This document shows positions 13,160-23,669 of a DNA stretch of 64,000 nucleotides, piece after piece (position 1 is the first letter of the stretch; each line of letters starts with the position of its first letter). The position numbers and the translations under genes were made by a program. Below the pieces are notes generated by a model. The model saw only the letters and a list, made by a program, of their open reading frames with translations, ran no database searches and had not been told where the DNA came from. Source of the stretch: Rhizobiaceae bacterium (lineage in GTDB: Bacteria; Pseudomonadota; Alphaproteobacteria; Rhizobiales; Rhizobiaceae). The stretch spans positions 868,001-932,000 of the forward strand of contig JAEPNK010000002.1 in NCBI GenBank assembly GCA_017643495.1, written 5' to 3'.

Positions 13160-14491
13160 CTAAAAGCTTTCCCTTATCCAGTTGCCAAACCGCTCCAGGG
13201 GACCACCGGTCCCGGTCATTTTCATTCCGCCCAAACGCATCGGGCTTCCAAAATTCTCAATTTTTGAAATCTGCGGGTAGATCAGCAAACCAACTGCCGT
13301 CGCAAAACCCGGGCCTTTTGCAGCCTCGGGCATGCCGGAAACTCCCATCGGACGTCCAAGACGAACGTTTCTCGAGAGTATGCGTCTGGCAACTTCACTC
13401 ATCCCGTTCAACTGACTTGCGCCACCTGTCAAAACCAGTCGTTTGCCCACAGCATCGGCAAAACCGGACTTGGCGAGGCGGTCGCGGATCAGTTCCAGTG
13501 TTTCTTCGACTCTCGGTCTTATAATACGCGTAAGTTGCGCGCGGCTGACCTGATTGGGGGCATCACGTTCCTCTTCCGCAATCGGCGGAATTGTCACCAT
13601 CGCCTCCTCATCGCCGGAGCCAAGCAGTGTGGACCCGAATTTGACCTTGATTTTCTCGGCATCTTCCAGACGCGTGGACAGGCCGCGCGCCAGATCCATC
13701 GTCACATGATTGCCGCCGATTGCGATCGCATCCGAATAAACAAACCTGCCCTCGATGAAGACTGAAAGTGTCGTTGTGCCACCCCCAATGTCGATACAGG
13801 CACACCCCATCTGCATTTCATCATCAACAAGGCTTGCCAGTCCTGCAGCATAGGGCGTTGCAACCATCGCCGCGACAGACAGATGTGAGCGGTTAACGCA
13901 CAATTCGAGATTGCGCAGCGGCGCATTTTCAGCAGTCAGCACATGCATGTCGACGCCCAAACGGTCGCCGACCATGCCAAGCGGGTCGGAAATGCCATGC
14001 TCACCGTCAAGCGAGTATCCGATCGGGATCGAATGAACCACAGAGCGCTCGGGAGCCAGTGCATGCTGGGCGCCGGCAAGCAGGACCTGGGAAATGTCAC
14101 CGGATTCAACAGCATGCCCGCCCAACGATATGTTCGCTGAAAATGTCTCGCTAACAAGCCTGCCGGAAGAAACATTGCAGATCAGGCTGTCGACAGTCAC
14201 ACCTGCCATCTTCTCGGCAGCTTCAACAGCTTGCCGGATAGCCTGCTCTGCCTGCTCAAGGTTGACGATGACACCAGACTTGATGCCCCGGGACTGGATG
14301 TGGCCGATCCCCATCATTTCGACACGATGTGTGCGCCCGAGCACCGCCTGCGCTTCGGATCGTGGTGTCAGTTTCGCGATCAGGCAGCAGATTTTCGATG
14401 TACCGATATCCAGAACACTGACAATTGTTGAGCGCTTGTCTGTGAGCGGCTTCATTCTGGGCAGCAGACCGTTTGGACGCAAAATACTCAT
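13160..14491 (-). CDS. ftsA: Cell division protein FtsA
   Basis: A 443-residue actin-like protein that anchors FtsZ to the membrane. The phosphate-1 motif is VLDIGTSKI near the N-terminus, then the SHS2 1C domain, the second phosphate motif (CIDIGGGTTTLSVF), the adenosine motif (LTGGASQLNG), and a C-terminal amphipathic membrane-targeting helix (RFGNWIRESF). I use the ATG at 14491, which overlaps the ftsQ stop as ATGA. An in-frame GTG at 14503 after GAAGAGAAA is an alternative. Confidence 0.96.
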   Translation of the reverse strand: MSILRPNGLLPRMKPLTDKRSTIVSVLDIGTSKICCLIAKLTPRSEAQAVLGRTHRVEMMGIGHIQSRGIKSGVIVNLEQAEQAIRQAVEAAEKMAGVTVDSLICNVSSGRLVSETFSANISLGGHAVESGDISQVLLAGAQHALAPERSVVHSIPIGYSLDGEHGISDPLGMVGDRLGVDMHVLTAENAPLRNLELCVNRSHLSVAAMVATPYAAGLASLVDDEMQMGCACIDIGGGTTTLSVFIEGRFVYSDAIAIGGNHVTMDLARGLSTRLEDAEKIKVKFGSTLLGSGDEEAMVTIPPIAEEERDAPNQVSRAQLTRIIRPRVEETLELIRDRLAKSGFADAVGKRLVLTGGASQLNGMSEVARRILSRNVRLGRPMGVSGMPEAAKGPGFATAVGLLIYPQISKIENFGSPMRLGGMKMTGTGGPLERFGNWIRESF

Positions 14492-15435
14492 ATTCTGTGC
14501 CACTTTCTCTTCAGACTGTCTTCAATTGCAGTCTTCCGTATTTCTGCCTGTTCGGGTGACATTTTCAGCACGAGGCGGTCCGAGAGCCGCATGTCCACCT
14601 GAACGATGTCACGCTCAAAAAGCTGCTTGCGCACATTGAGCTCTTCAAGTTCAGCAAGCGCTGCCTGCCAGTCATGCTCCGGCAACATGATTTTCGGGCC
14701 ATTGTCGAGATGAATGTTCCATCGACGATCGGCAACCCGGACATAAGCCTTGGCTCGGGAGGTAATCGAGGAAAACCGCGAGATGTAGGAAAGAAACTCG
14801 GAAGCGGTGTCATTTGCCCCCTTCCCCACAACCTGCGGCAGGCGCATGTGTTGAAGACCGGCTTCAGCGATCACCGTACCGTCTGCGGAGATAATGTTGA
14901 CCACTCCGTCGGCTTTCCACAGGGCAACCGGCTCACGCTCCACCAGGTCAATCACAACCGTATCCGGATAAACCTTGCGAACGCGGGCCTGTTCGACCCA
15001 GGGGTTTGAAAGCACATGCTGGCGCGCTTCGCCCACATCAAAGTCAAACAGCGAATTGCCAAGCTGAGTGGCAAGCTTCTGCTTGATAATGTCCATGTCG
15101 AGATTGTGGGCACCATTGACCACCAGGCTGCTTGCCTCAAACCCTGCCTTCGCAGAAAGCGCTGCAATCAGGCTCTGCCGGTCATCTCTGCCTTCGTAAA
15201 ACAGGAAAGCGCAACCACCGGCCAGCATCAGTCCAAGTACACTGATCCGGAAGCGGCGACTGTGAACAAGCTGCACCGGATGTGCCTTGGAGCGCAGGTT
15301 TCGCAAGGAACGGTAAATGTATCTCTGGACAGCATTTGGAGCGGCTTGCACGCGTGCAAGACCGTTCGCTGCGGCATTTGCCAGGCCAGCACCGAAATCG
15401 CTGTTGTCACAGTTATTTCCGCCTAACGGTTGCAA
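14488..15435 (-). CDS. ftsQ: Cell division protein FtsQ
   Basis: A 315-residue bitopic divisome protein linking early and late division proteins. It has an N-terminal cytoplasmic tail, one membrane segment (about residues 67-83, ISVLGLMLAGGCAFLFY), a POTRA domain (SSLVVNGAHNLDMDIIKQKL) and the FtsQ beta domain. The start is a TTG at 15435 with a strong GGAGG seven bases upstream, inside the end of ddl (13-base overlap). It also overlaps ftsA by four bases. Confidence 0.94.
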   Translation of the reverse strand: MQPLGGNNCDNSDFGAGLANAAANGLARVQAAPNAVQRYIYRSLRNLRSKAHPVQLVHSRRFRISVLGLMLAGGCAFLFYEGRDDRQSLIAALSAKAGFEASSLVVNGAHNLDMDIIKQKLATQLGNSLFDFDVGEARQHVLSNPWVEQARVRKVYPDTVVIDLVEREPVALWKADGVVNIISADGTVIAEAGLQHMRLPQVVGKGANDTASEFLSYISRFSSITSRAKAYVRVADRRWNIHLDNGPKIMLPEHDWQAALAELEELNVRKQLFERDIVQVDMRLSDRLVLKMSPEQAEIRKTAIEDSLKRKWHRI

Positions 15436-16349
15436 GAGGCATCCTCCACAATCCAGCTCAACAATTCTTCCCAGGAATGCCCTGCATGGGCAGCCAGTTC
15501 AGGCAAAAGCGACGTCGGTGTCATGCCGGGCTGCGTATTGATTTCCAGCCAAACGAGTTCACCCGTCCCCATCAACCCGTCATCAAGACGGAAATCCGAA
15601 CGTGTCACGCCACGGCATCCGAACAGCTGATGGGCCTTGAGCGACAGTGTCAGTATTTTTTGGTAAATATTTGGTTTAATTTCGGCAGGGAGAATGTGTC
15701 GTGAACCGCCAGGCTTGTATTTGGCGTCATAGTTGTAAAACTTTTCTCCGTCGGAAATGATTTCGGTCACCCCGAGCGCCACATCACCCATCACCGCACA
15801 GGTCAATTCCCGCCCTGCAACGAATCGTTCTGCCATCAGGTATTCACTGTATGGCCAGTCATCCCTGTATAGTTCCTGCGGAGGATTGGGCTGGTCTTCC
15901 TGGACAATCAGGACTCCGAATGACGAGCCTTCGGCCACCGGCTTGATGACATATGGCGGTTTCATCGGATGTTTTTTTGCAGCTTCCGCCCTGTCGATGA
16001 GTATGTGCTCTGCAACCGGCAGGTGGGCAGCCTTGGCAAGTTTCTTGGCCTTGTCCTTGTCCATTGCCAGTGCAGAGGAAAGCACACCGGAATGGGTATA
16101 GGGAATGTTCAAAAACTCCAGCACACCCTGAATTGTACCGTCTTCGCCAAACGGCCCGTGCAGGGCATTGAAGGCCACATCCGGTTTGAGTTCGCGAAGC
16201 GTTGAACTGATATTGCGGTCCACATCAACCTGCGTAACCTTGTAGCCGGCATTGCGCAGGCCTTCAGCGCATGCGTGACCGGAAGAGAGTGAAACCTCTC
16301 TCTCGGACGACCATCCGCCCATCAGGACTGCGACATGTTTGTTCGGCAT
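15423..16349 (-). CDS. ddl: D-alanine--D-alanine ligase
   Basis: A 308-residue ATP-grasp enzyme making the D-Ala-D-Ala dipeptide for MurF. The N-terminal signature is VLMGGWSSEREVSLSSG. ATP-grasp core elements (PPYVIKPVAEGSSFGV, YDAKY) and the C-terminal metal/ATP site (WLEINTQPGMTPTSLLP) are present. It is the first gene after a 178-base gap following murB, so an internal promoter for ddl-ftsQ-ftsA-ftsZ is possible there. Confidence 0.95.
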   Translation of the reverse strand: MPNKHVAVLMGGWSSEREVSLSSGHACAEGLRNAGYKVTQVDVDRNISSTLRELKPDVAFNALHGPFGEDGTIQGVLEFLNIPYTHSGVLSSALAMDKDKAKKLAKAAHLPVAEHILIDRAEAAKKHPMKPPYVIKPVAEGSSFGVLIVQEDQPNPPQELYRDDWPYSEYLMAERFVAGRELTCAVMGDVALGVTEIISDGEKFYNYDAKYKPGGSRHILPAEIKPNIYQKILTLSLKAHQLFGCRGVTRSDFRLDDGLMGTGELVWLEINTQPGMTPTSLLPELAAHAGHSWEELLSWIVEDASCNR

Positions 16350-16419
16350 TGTTCCTCGCGAAAAACGGGTATGGCGGTGACTGTTTCACCAAGCCACGCG
16401 CACATGGCCAACGCAGGCG

Positions 16420-16468
16420 TTAACCTTTCTTAAGAAAATGCCACCCAAATGGTTTACGGATCGTAAAC
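16420..16468. promoter_or_regulatory. Palindromes in the murB-ddl gap
   Basis: The 178-base gap upstream of ddl is the only sizeable gap between murG and ftsA. It contains TTAA-N6-TTAA at 16420-16433, resembling a CtrA site but with a spacer one base short of the N7 consensus. That element overlaps the palindrome TTTCTTAAGAAA at 16426-16437. It also holds a 7-3-7 inverted repeat GTTTACG-GAT-CGTAAAC at 16452-16468. These are candidate operators for a ddl-ftsQAZ promoter; that is inference. Confidence 0.4.
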
Positions 16469-16527
16469 AATTTTCGAAGGATTGTTATTTTCGGAAGAAC
16501 ACGCCGTTGCAGACGGTGAGCATGGTA

Positions 16528-17451
16528 TCAGCCATAGCGGCCAATACGCTTGATTTCCCACTGAAGTTCTATCCCGGAATTGGCCAGCACCTTTTCGCGC
16601 ACTGTTTCGCCGAGGTTTTCAAGGTCGGCTGCCGTTGCATTCCCGGTATTGATCATGAAGTTGCAATGCATCTCGCTCATCTGTGCACCACCAACCATGA
16701 AGCCCCGCATGCCAGCTTCATCCACCAGCTTCCATGAAGAATGGCCCTCTGGATTCTTAAAGGTCGACCCACCGGTTTTCTCTTTCACCGGTTGCACTGT
16801 CTCGCGATGATGTTGCACTTCATCCATCTGCTGGCGGATGACGGCCTCGCTTTCCTCAAACCCTTCAAAAACAGCTTTGGTAAAAATCAGGTCGGGTGAA
16901 ACGTCTGAATGCCTGTAGGAATACCCCATCTGCGCATGCGACAAGACGCGCCGCTCACCCTGCCGGTCGGTTGCATGAACCTCGACAACCCTGTTAGTGG
17001 TTTCAGTACCGTTCGCACCGGCATTCATCCTCAGGGCGCCGCCAATACCGCCGGGAATTCCGTGATAGAATGCAAAACCGCCAAGGCCGGCTTCAAGGGC
17101 CTTTCCGGCAAGTCTTTTGTCGGGAACCGCTGCACCGGAAACAAGCCGCGTGTCGGAGACTTGCTCGACCGAACCAAAGCCCTTTGCCGACAACCGGATG
17201 ACCACACCTTCAATTCCGCCATCCCGGACCAAAAGGTTGGAACCGACGCCAACCACCATTACCGGAATCTCTTCGGGCAGGCGTGCGAGAAAATGACTGA
17301 GATCATCCTCGTCTGCAGGCTGGAAAAGAATGTCTGCCGGTCCCCCTACCTGAAACCAGGTAAACCTGGACATCGGGGCATCCGGCGTAAGACGCCCCCT
17401 CACCCCTTCAAGGTTTGATTCCAGTTTCTTGAGGAGCGTTTCACCCGACAT
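16528..17451 (-). CDS. murB: UDP-N-acetylenolpyruvoylglucosamine reductase
   Basis: A 307-residue FAD enzyme reducing UDP-GlcNAc-enolpyruvate to UDP-MurNAc. The FAD-binding segment [20 protein letters not shown] and the [18 protein letters not shown] motif are present. The catalytic serine region is [22 protein letters not shown], and the C-terminal [15 protein letters not shown] follows. It overlaps murC by one base (TAATG). Confidence 0.95.
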   Translation of the reverse strand: MSGETLLKKLESNLEGVRGRLTPDAPMSRFTWFQVGGPADILFQPADEDDLSHFLARLPEEIPVMVVGVGSNLLVRDGGIEGVVIRLSAKGFGSVEQVSDTRLVSGAAVPDKRLAGKALEAGLGGFAFYHGIPGGIGGALRMNAGANGTETTNRVVEVHATDRQGERRVLSHAQMGYSYRHSDVSPDLIFTKAVFEGFEESEAVIRQQMDEVQHHRETVQPVKEKTGGSTFKNPEGHSSWKLVDEAGMRGFMVGGAQMSEMHCNFMINTGNATAADLENLGETVREKVLANSGIELQWEIKRIGRYG

Positions 17452-18860
17452 TACTTGGCACCGAGCGCTTCAAGTTCACCCGGCAGGGCATGTGCCCATT
17501 GGGTAATGTTGCCGGCACCAAGGAAAATCACATAATCGCCAGGCTCCGCCAGCAAAGCAATCCTGTCGGCCAGTACTTCGGGGCCGGACACGGCAACAGC
17601 ACTGCGATGCCCTCCGGAAAGCAGACCGGCAGCCAGGGATTCCGCGTCAAACCCCTCTATCGGGTCTTCTCCTGCTGCATAAACAGGTGCGATCAGCACC
17701 TCATCCGCATCGTTGAAACAGGCGCAGAAATCGCCAAACAGGTTTTGCAAACGCGAGTAACGATGCGGTTGCTTGACGGCGATCACCTTGCCACTTGCCG
17801 CTTCTCGTGCAGCTGAAAGAACCGCCTTGATCTCAACCGGATGATGGGCGTAGTCATCGAAAATCTCCACGCCCTTCCAGCTTCCGGTATGCGTAAAGCG
17901 CCGACGCACCCCGCCGAAAGAGGACAGCCCCTTGCGGACATCCTCGTGGCTGACGCCCAATTCGAGGGCAACGGCAATTGCAGCCGTTGCATTTGATACG
18001 TTGTGAAGTCCGGGCATTGGCAGAACTAGTTTCTCGATGCGTGTGACTTTTCCGGTCTTTCGATCCCTCACATCAACGGAAAACCGGGAACTTGCCCCAT
18101 CAGCACTCACATCGAAAAACCGTACATCCGCCTGACGGTTTTCACCGTAGGTTACAACCCGGCGGTCAGTAATTTTCGCAACCTGGGCCTGCACCTCCGG
18201 ATGATCGAGACACATCACGCCAAACCCGTAAAACGGAACGTTTTCGACAAACTGTGTGAAAGCGTCCTTGACCGCATCATAGGTCCCGTAATGATCAAGA
18301 TGTTCCGGGTCTATATTGGTAACAACCGCCACATCTGCCGGAAGACGCAGGAAGGTCCCGTCGGACTCATCAGCCTCGACAACCATCCATTCTCCGTCTC
18401 CCATACGGGCATTGGTGCCCCAGTCATTGATTATGCCGCCATTGATGACCGTTGGATCAAGACCGCCCGCAATCAGCAGGCTGCTTACCATTGTCGTCGT
18501 GGTCGTTTTGCCGTGCGTTCCCCCGATTGCTATCGACTTCCTGAAACGCATCAGTTCTGCAAGCATCTCCGCCCGGCGCACCAGAGGCAGGTTCCGGCGC
18601 CTGGCTTCAACCCGCTCCGGGTTGTCCTGACGAATGGCGCTGGACGCCACGACAACCTCGGAATCACCCAGGTTCTCGGGCCGGTGTCCGATGTGAACCT
18701 CTATTCCCTTGTCCCGCAATCTCTGGACGTTTGCGCCGTCATTCTGGTCAGAACCCTGCACATCATAGCCAAGATTGTGCAGCACTTCGGCAATACCGCT
18801 CATGCCGATACCGCCTATGCCGATAAAATGAACCATTCCGATTTTTTCGGGCATCTTCAT
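17451..18860 (-). CDS. murC: UDP-N-acetylmuramate--L-alanine ligase
   Basis: A 469-residue ATP-dependent ligase adding L-Ala to UDP-MurNAc. There is an N-terminal Rossmann-like UDP-binding motif ([17 protein letters not shown]), a central P-loop [12 protein letters not shown], and a C-terminal domain with [14 protein letters not shown]. The start at 18860 follows AGGAACGAACAAC. It is 17 bases downstream of murG and runs into murB with a one-base overlap. Confidence 0.96.
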   Translation of the reverse strand: MKMPEKIGMVHFIGIGGIGMSGIAEVLHNLGYDVQGSDQNDGANVQRLRDKGIEVHIGHRPENLGDSEVVVASSAIRQDNPERVEARRRNLPLVRRAEMLAELMRFRKSIAIGGTHGKTTTTTMVSSLLIAGGLDPTVINGGIINDWGTNARMGDGEWMVVEADESDGTFLRLPADVAVVTNIDPEHLDHYGTYDAVKDAFTQFVENVPFYGFGVMCLDHPEVQAQVAKITDRRVVTYGENRQADVRFFDVSADGASSRFSVDVRDRKTGKVTRIEKLVLPMPGLHNVSNATAAIAVALELGVSHEDVRKGLSSFGGVRRRFTHTGSWKGVEIFDDYAHHPVEIKAVLSAAREAASGKVIAVKQPHRYSRLQNLFGDFCACFNDADEVLIAPVYAAGEDPIEGFDAESLAAGLLSGGHRSAVAVSGPEVLADRIALLAEPGDYVIFLGAGNITQWAHALPGELEALGAK

Positions 18861-18877
18861 GTTGTTCGTTCCTGAAA

Positions 18878-19975
18878 TTATGTGCTGCGCTGAAGTGCAA
18901 GCTGCTCGATCATTCCGGCCAGCTCGCTGGTCGCATCCGGTTTGCCGGTCTTTTTGGCATTTTCTGCGGCAATCGCAAGTTTTTTCGGATCGGCAACCAT
19001 TTCCGAAATTGCTGCTGCCAGCCTTTCCGGTGTCAGACCGGCCTGTGGTTCAATCGAGACACCACCGGCTCTGGCCATGAGTTCGGCATTGGCCGCCTGA
19101 TCATGATCCAGTGCATGGGGATAGGGAACCAGTATTGCGGGCCGCCCTACCACGGCCAACTCACTGACGGTCGAGGCCCCGGCCCTGGAGACGACAAAAT
19201 GGGCATCAGAGAGAAGGCTCGCCATGTCCCCGAAGAAACTGTCAACAATCGCCTGTACACCCAATTTCCGATAGGCAGCCATGACCTGTTCCTTGTCTTC
19301 GGGCCGGGCTTGCTGAACGACATGGAGAAGTTCCCGCGTCTGTTGCGGCAGAATAGCGATGGCTTTTGGAACCACGTCGCCGAAAAAGGCAGCACCCTGA
19401 CTGCCGCCAAACACAAGAAGGTTGAAGCGGTCGGTTGCCGCCCTGTCCGGAAACGGTTTTTGTGATGCTGCAAGGATAGCCGGACGCACCGGATTGCCAG
19501 TAACGATGATTGCCTTGTCTCCAACAGGGGTTGCCTCACCAAAACCCATGGCCACTTTTGAAACACGGCGGCTGAGCATGCGGTTTGCACGTCCAAGCAC
19601 CGCATTCGCCTCATGGATGAGCGTGGGAATGCCTGCCATCGAAGCAGCCAGCAAAGGGGGAACGGTCGGATATCCGCCAAAGCCTGCCACTGCAACCGGG
19701 TTCAATTGCTTGAGCAGTTTGCGGCTTTGCGCATAGCCGGAGACCAGTGCGAGGACTGTTTTTGCAATCGCCACCGGGTTTTTTGAACCTAGTGTTGCAG
19801 AACGGATCTGGTGAATTTTCTCGGCAGGGAAATTTTCTGCAAAACGCTCAACCCGGTGATCCGCAGCAAGATGTACCCGATACCCCCTGCTTACCAGCTC
19901 GTGCGCCACGGCTTCTGCAGGAAACAGGTGGCCACCCGTGCCACCTGCACATAAAAGAACCAGTCCCTTGTCCAT
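18878..19975 (-). CDS. murG: Lipid II glycosyltransferase MurG
   Basis: A 365-residue GT28 enzyme adding GlcNAc to lipid I at the inner face of the membrane. The N-terminal glycine-rich loop is [16 protein letters not shown]. The second domain holds the UDP-GlcNAc site ([13 protein letters not shown]) and [35 protein letters not shown]. It sits between ftsW and murC. Confidence 0.96.
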   Translation of the reverse strand: MDKGLVLLCAGGTGGHLFPAEAVAHELVSRGYRVHLAADHRVERFAENFPAEKIHQIRSATLGSKNPVAIAKTVLALVSGYAQSRKLLKQLNPVAVAGFGGYPTVPPLLAASMAGIPTLIHEANAVLGRANRMLSRRVSKVAMGFGEATPVGDKAIIVTGNPVRPAILAASQKPFPDRAATDRFNLLVFGGSQGAAFFGDVVPKAIAILPQQTRELLHVVQQARPEDKEQVMAAYRKLGVQAIVDSFFGDMASLLSDAHFVVSRAGASTVSELAVVGRPAILVPYPHALDHDQAANAELMARAGGVSIEPQAGLTPERLAAAISEMVADPKKLAIAAENAKKTGKPDATSELAGMIEQLALQRST

Positions 19976-19994
19976 GAATGCTCGCTAACGAAAA

Positions 19995-21149
19995 TTACTT
20001 TAAGGAATATACGGATTGCAGGTTGAAACCGATAACCGGACTTTGCCTGCTCTCCGGGCGTGAACGGGTAAGTGCCAGAAGGAAACCCATTCCGATCGCC
20101 ATGGCCAGCATTGATGAACCACCGTAGGAAATGAACGGCAGCGTCATGCCCTTGGCAGGCAGGAGTTTCAGGTTGACCCCGATATTGATGATCGACTGGA
20201 AACCGAACAAAAGCACAAGTCCGGAAGAGGCCATCCGTACATAGGCATCCTTCTCTTCAAGTGACTTGTGGAGGCCCCTCAGTACAACAAAAGCAAACAG
20301 GCCGACCAGCAACATGCACGCTATGATGCCAAACTCTTCCGCTGCGACAGCAAACGAAAAGTCGGTATGACTGTCCGGCAGGGTTTTCTTGACAGTTCCT
20401 TCACCGGGGCCCTGGCCAAGCCAGCCGCCATTGATGATTGCCTCAAGCCCGGTATTGACCTGAAAATTGTCTCCTTCGCCTGTCAGGAAGCGGTTGATAC
20501 GGGCAGCAACGTGGTCAAAGAAAACGTAGGCGCTGATCATTCCCGTTACTGCAATCGAGCCAAGCGCCGCAATCCACAACCAGGACATGCCTGCCATGAA
20601 AAACAACACACCCCAGACTGCGGCAATCAGCATGGTCTGACCAAAATCCGGCTGTACGATCAACAATGCGCATACGATCCCCAGCAGGATAATGGAGAAC
20701 AGGCTTCCCGGAATGTCCGGCCGGCGGGAGTTTTCAGCAAACAGCCATGCGGTGATAACGGCAAATGCAGGTTTTACGAATTCGGAGGGTTGCAGCGTAA
20801 ATCCGGCCAGATAAATCCACCGCCTCGACCCCTTGGCCTCCGAGCCTACAAAGAGGGTGGCGATCAACATGATGATGGAGATGGCAAAAAGCAGGAATGC
20901 AGCACGACGCACCTGCTGCGGGGTCAACATTGAACAGATCAGGAAAATGGCAAGCGCCGGCACCAGAAAGATCATGTGGCGTTTGATGAAGTGAAACTCG
21001 TCAAGTCCTATGCGTTCTGCAACAGGAGGACTCCCGGCAAACGACATCAGCAGGCCGAACAGCATGAGCAGCAGGAATGCCGTCAGCAATGGCTTGTCCA
21101 CCGTGCGCCACCATTCTGCCAACAGGCTTTTGTCCGCCCGACTAACCAT
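19995..21149 (-). CDS. ftsW: Septal SEDS glycosyltransferase FtsW
   Basis: A 384-residue polytopic SEDS protein, the septal peptidoglycan glycosyltransferase working with FtsI. It has about ten membrane helices. Family landmarks include PSEFVKPAFAVITAWLFAE, QPDFGQTMLI, the periplasmic HTDFSFAVAAEEFG and GMTLPFISYGGSS. The start overlaps the murD stop by one base (TAATG). Confidence 0.95.
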   Translation of the reverse strand: MVSRADKSLLAEWWRTVDKPLLTAFLLLMLFGLLMSFAGSPPVAERIGLDEFHFIKRHMIFLVPALAIFLICSMLTPQQVRRAAFLLFAISIIMLIATLFVGSEAKGSRRWIYLAGFTLQPSEFVKPAFAVITAWLFAENSRRPDIPGSLFSIILLGIVCALLIVQPDFGQTMLIAAVWGVLFFMAGMSWLWIAALGSIAVTGMISAYVFFDHVAARINRFLTGEGDNFQVNTGLEAIINGGWLGQGPGEGTVKKTLPDSHTDFSFAVAAEEFGIIACMLLVGLFAFVVLRGLHKSLEEKDAYVRMASSGLVLLFGFQSIINIGVNLKLLPAKGMTLPFISYGGSSMLAMAIGMGFLLALTRSRPESRQSPVIGFNLQSVYSLK

Positions 21150-22537
21150 TAGAGTGTCTCCCCGTACGCAACAAATTCCGGCAGTCCAAGAACCGCTTTC
21201 CGAAAACTGTCTCCGCGCACCTCAAAATTGGCAAACTGGTCGAAGCTGGCACACGCGGGTGACAGCAGGACCACTCCCTTTCCATCTGCTGAAGCATCAG
21301 TTGCAGCACGCTGCACCGCAACATCCAGCGTTTCGGTAATCTCGTAAGCCACTTCCGAACCAAGCGTTGCTGCAAACTCCGGTGCCGCCTCACCGATTAA
21401 ATATGCTTTAACTATGTTACCAAAGTATGGACGCAGAGGCTCAATTCCTCCTTCTTTGGCAAGTCCGCCTGCAATCCAGTAAACATGCCTGAAGCTGGCA
21501 AGCGCCATGGCCGCAGCGTCGGCATTCGTACCCTTCGAATCATTTATAAATAGCACATCCCGCACACTGCCTATAACTTCCATTCTGTGTGCAAGCCCCG
21601 GAAATGTTTCCAGCCCGGCCTGAATTTGCGCTTCATCAACTCCGGACAATCTGCAAACAGCCACAGCCATCGCTGCATTCTGCAGGTTGTGACGTCCCCT
21701 CAGGGAAGTGACACCCGCCACGCTGGCAAGCTTTCTGCGGCTCCCGTTCCCCGAGAGCACTATCGTTTCTCCCTCGGCATGAATGCCGTTGGCAAGCTCA
21801 TCCCTTACGGAAATCTTCATCAGCTTGTCGGGATCGATGGATTCGGCAATCCTGAGGGTATGCCTGTCATCCATACCGATAATTGCATGGTCAGACTGTT
21901 CAACCAGTCGCGCCTTGATGGCAGCATAGCGCTCCATCGTGCCATGCCGGTCGAGATGGTCTGGCGCAAGATTGAGGAGCAATCCGATTGTAGGATCAAG
22001 CCCCGGAGCCAGATCAATCTGGTAGGAAGAACACTCCACCACATACACCCTGCCATCTGCAAAATCGTCGAGCGAAAGTACCGCCCGGCCGATATTCCCT
22101 CCCATCTGCACATCAAGCCCCGCATGTGTCAGCATGTGGGAAACAAGAGCGGTTGTTGTGGATTTGCCATTAGTGCCGGTGATCGCAATAAACCGGGAAG
22201 CTGGCGCCCTGGCACGGCGTTCTTCGGCAAAGAGACCAACATCACCGATCACCGGTATTCCGGCATTGTGTGCAAGGTCTACCGTCCAGTGCGGTTTGGG
22301 ATGGGTAAGGGGCACCCCCGGAGAAAGCACCAGTGCATCAAGCCCGGAAAAATCGACTTCACGCAGGTCCCCTGTCGGAATACCTTTTTCCTGGGCTTGC
22401 GAAACACGTCCGGGATTATCGTCAAACGCCGTTACTTCAGCGCCGCCCGCCACCAGCGCCTCGGCGGTCACCATGCCTGACCCGCCCAACCCGAAGAGCG
22501 CCAGCCTTTGCCCTTTTCTGGAAGTAACCGGGATCAT
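21149..22537 (-). CDS. murD: UDP-N-acetylmuramoylalanine--D-glutamate ligase
   Basis: A 462-residue Mur ligase adding D-Glu. There is an N-terminal UDP-binding domain (ALFGLGGSGMVTAEALVAGG), a P-loop (ITGTNGKSTTTALVSHML), a central domain with NLAPDHLDRHGTMERYAAIK, and a C-terminal domain with NDSKGTNADAAAMAL. It is seven bases downstream of mraY and overlaps ftsW by one base. Confidence 0.96.
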   Translation of the reverse strand: MIPVTSRKGQRLALFGLGGSGMVTAEALVAGGAEVTAFDDNPGRVSQAQEKGIPTGDLREVDFSGLDALVLSPGVPLTHPKPHWTVDLAHNAGIPVIGDVGLFAEERRARAPASRFIAITGTNGKSTTTALVSHMLTHAGLDVQMGGNIGRAVLSLDDFADGRVYVVECSSYQIDLAPGLDPTIGLLLNLAPDHLDRHGTMERYAAIKARLVEQSDHAIIGMDDRHTLRIAESIDPDKLMKISVRDELANGIHAEGETIVLSGNGSRRKLASVAGVTSLRGRHNLQNAAMAVAVCRLSGVDEAQIQAGLETFPGLAHRMEVIGSVRDVLFINDSKGTNADAAAMALASFRHVYWIAGGLAKEGGIEPLRPYFGNIVKAYLIGEAAPEFAATLGSEVAYEITETLDVAVQRAATDASADGKGVVLLSPACASFDQFANFEVRGDSFRKAVLGLPEFVAYGETL

Positions 22538-22544
22538 GTGACGC

Positions 22545-23630
22545 CTAGCGAATTTTGAGTGTCGAAAGGCCGACCAGCGCCAGCATCACCGCGATGATCC
22601 AGAAACGGATGACCACCTGGCTTTCTGTCCAGCCCTTTTTCTCGAAGTGGTGGTGAATAGGAGCCATCCTGAACACGCGCTTGCCGGTCATCTTGTAGGA
22701 AAAGACCTGTATGATCACCGAAAGCGCCTCCATCACAAACAATCCGCCAATGATGACCAGAACGATCTCGTGTTTGGTTGCCACCGCAACGGCACCAATC
22801 ATGCCACCAAGTGCGAGCGATCCCGTGTCACCCATGAAAATGGCTGCTGGCGGCGCATTGAACCACAGGAACCCCAGTCCTGCCCCGATCACTGCTCCGC
22901 AGAGTACAGCGACCTCACCGGTACCCGGAACAAAATTGATCTGGAGGTATCCTGCAAAAATGGCGTTACCGGACAGGTAGGCAATCACGCCGAAGGAAGC
23001 GGCTGCAATCATCACCGGCACAATCGCCAGACCGTCCAGGCCGTCTGTCAGGTTCACGGCATTGCCTGCCCCCACAATCACAAACGCGCCGAACACCACA
23101 AAGAAAAACCCAAGGTCAAGCAACAAGTCCTTGAAAAAGGGAAATGCCAGGGAAGAAGAGAACGGTTCTTCACCCGTTACCATGATGGCATAACAGGCCG
23201 CGCCTGCAATCAGTGCCTCAAGGCCAAGCCTGGCCTTCCCGGAAAACCCCTTGTGGCTTGCTGCGGTGACTTTCAGGTAATCGTCATAAAAGCCGATTGC
23301 GCCAAAGCCCAGCGTGACAAGCAGGACAACCCACACATAAACACTTGTGAGATTTGCCCACAACAACGATGAGGCAAGCATTCCGCTCAGGATTATGAGG
23401 CCGCCCATGGTCGGGGTTCCTGCTTTCAGGAAATGGCTTTCTGGCCCATCCGCGCGGATGGGCTGGCCCTTGCCCTGACGGATTTTAAGGCTCTGGATAA
23501 TCGCCGGCCCAAACAAAAACACCAGCAGGGCCGATGTTATAAGTGCCGCGCCGGTGCGAAAGGTAATATAGCGGAAAATGTTCAGGACCGAGATGTCGGA
23601 CGACAACTCCTGCCCGAGATAATGCAACAT
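22545..23630 (-). CDS. mraY: Phospho-N-acetylmuramoyl-pentapeptide-transferase
   Basis: A 361-residue membrane enzyme making lipid I from UDP-MurNAc-pentapeptide and undecaprenyl phosphate. There are about ten membrane helices. The catalytic motifs are [41 protein letters not shown] and the C-terminal [13 protein letters not shown]. It lies between murF (39 bases) and murD. Confidence 0.97.
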   Translation of the reverse strand: MLHYLGQELSSDISVLNIFRYITFRTGAALITSALLVFLFGPAIIQSLKIRQGKGQPIRADGPESHFLKAGTPTMGGLIILSGMLASSLLWANLTSVYVWVVLLVTLGFGAIGFYDDYLKVTAASHKGFSGKARLGLEALIAGAACYAIMVTGEEPFSSSLAFPFFKDLLLDLGFFFVVFGAFVIVGAGNAVNLTDGLDGLAIVPVMIAAASFGVIAYLSGNAIFAGYLQINFVPGTGEVAVLCGAVIGAGLGFLWFNAPPAAIFMGDTGSLALGGMIGAVAVATKHEIVLVIIGGLFVMEALSVIIQVFSYKMTGKRVFRMAPIHHHFEKKGWTESQVVIRFWIIAVMLALVGLSTLKIR

Positions 23631-23669
23631 GATTTAATCCCCTTGGCCGCACACCCCCGCGGCAGTAAT

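Noticed and set aside
21587..22480. A 297-codon open frame antisense to murD, and similar long antisense frames in ligA (5694-6449), murE (25031-26005), ftsI (27080-28033) and the oxoprolinase gene (42256-43266)
   Set aside because: They lie entirely opposite genes with clear catalytic motifs, have low-complexity or Cys/His/Arg-rich composition unlike real proteins, and have no ribosome sites. They are codon-usage shadows.
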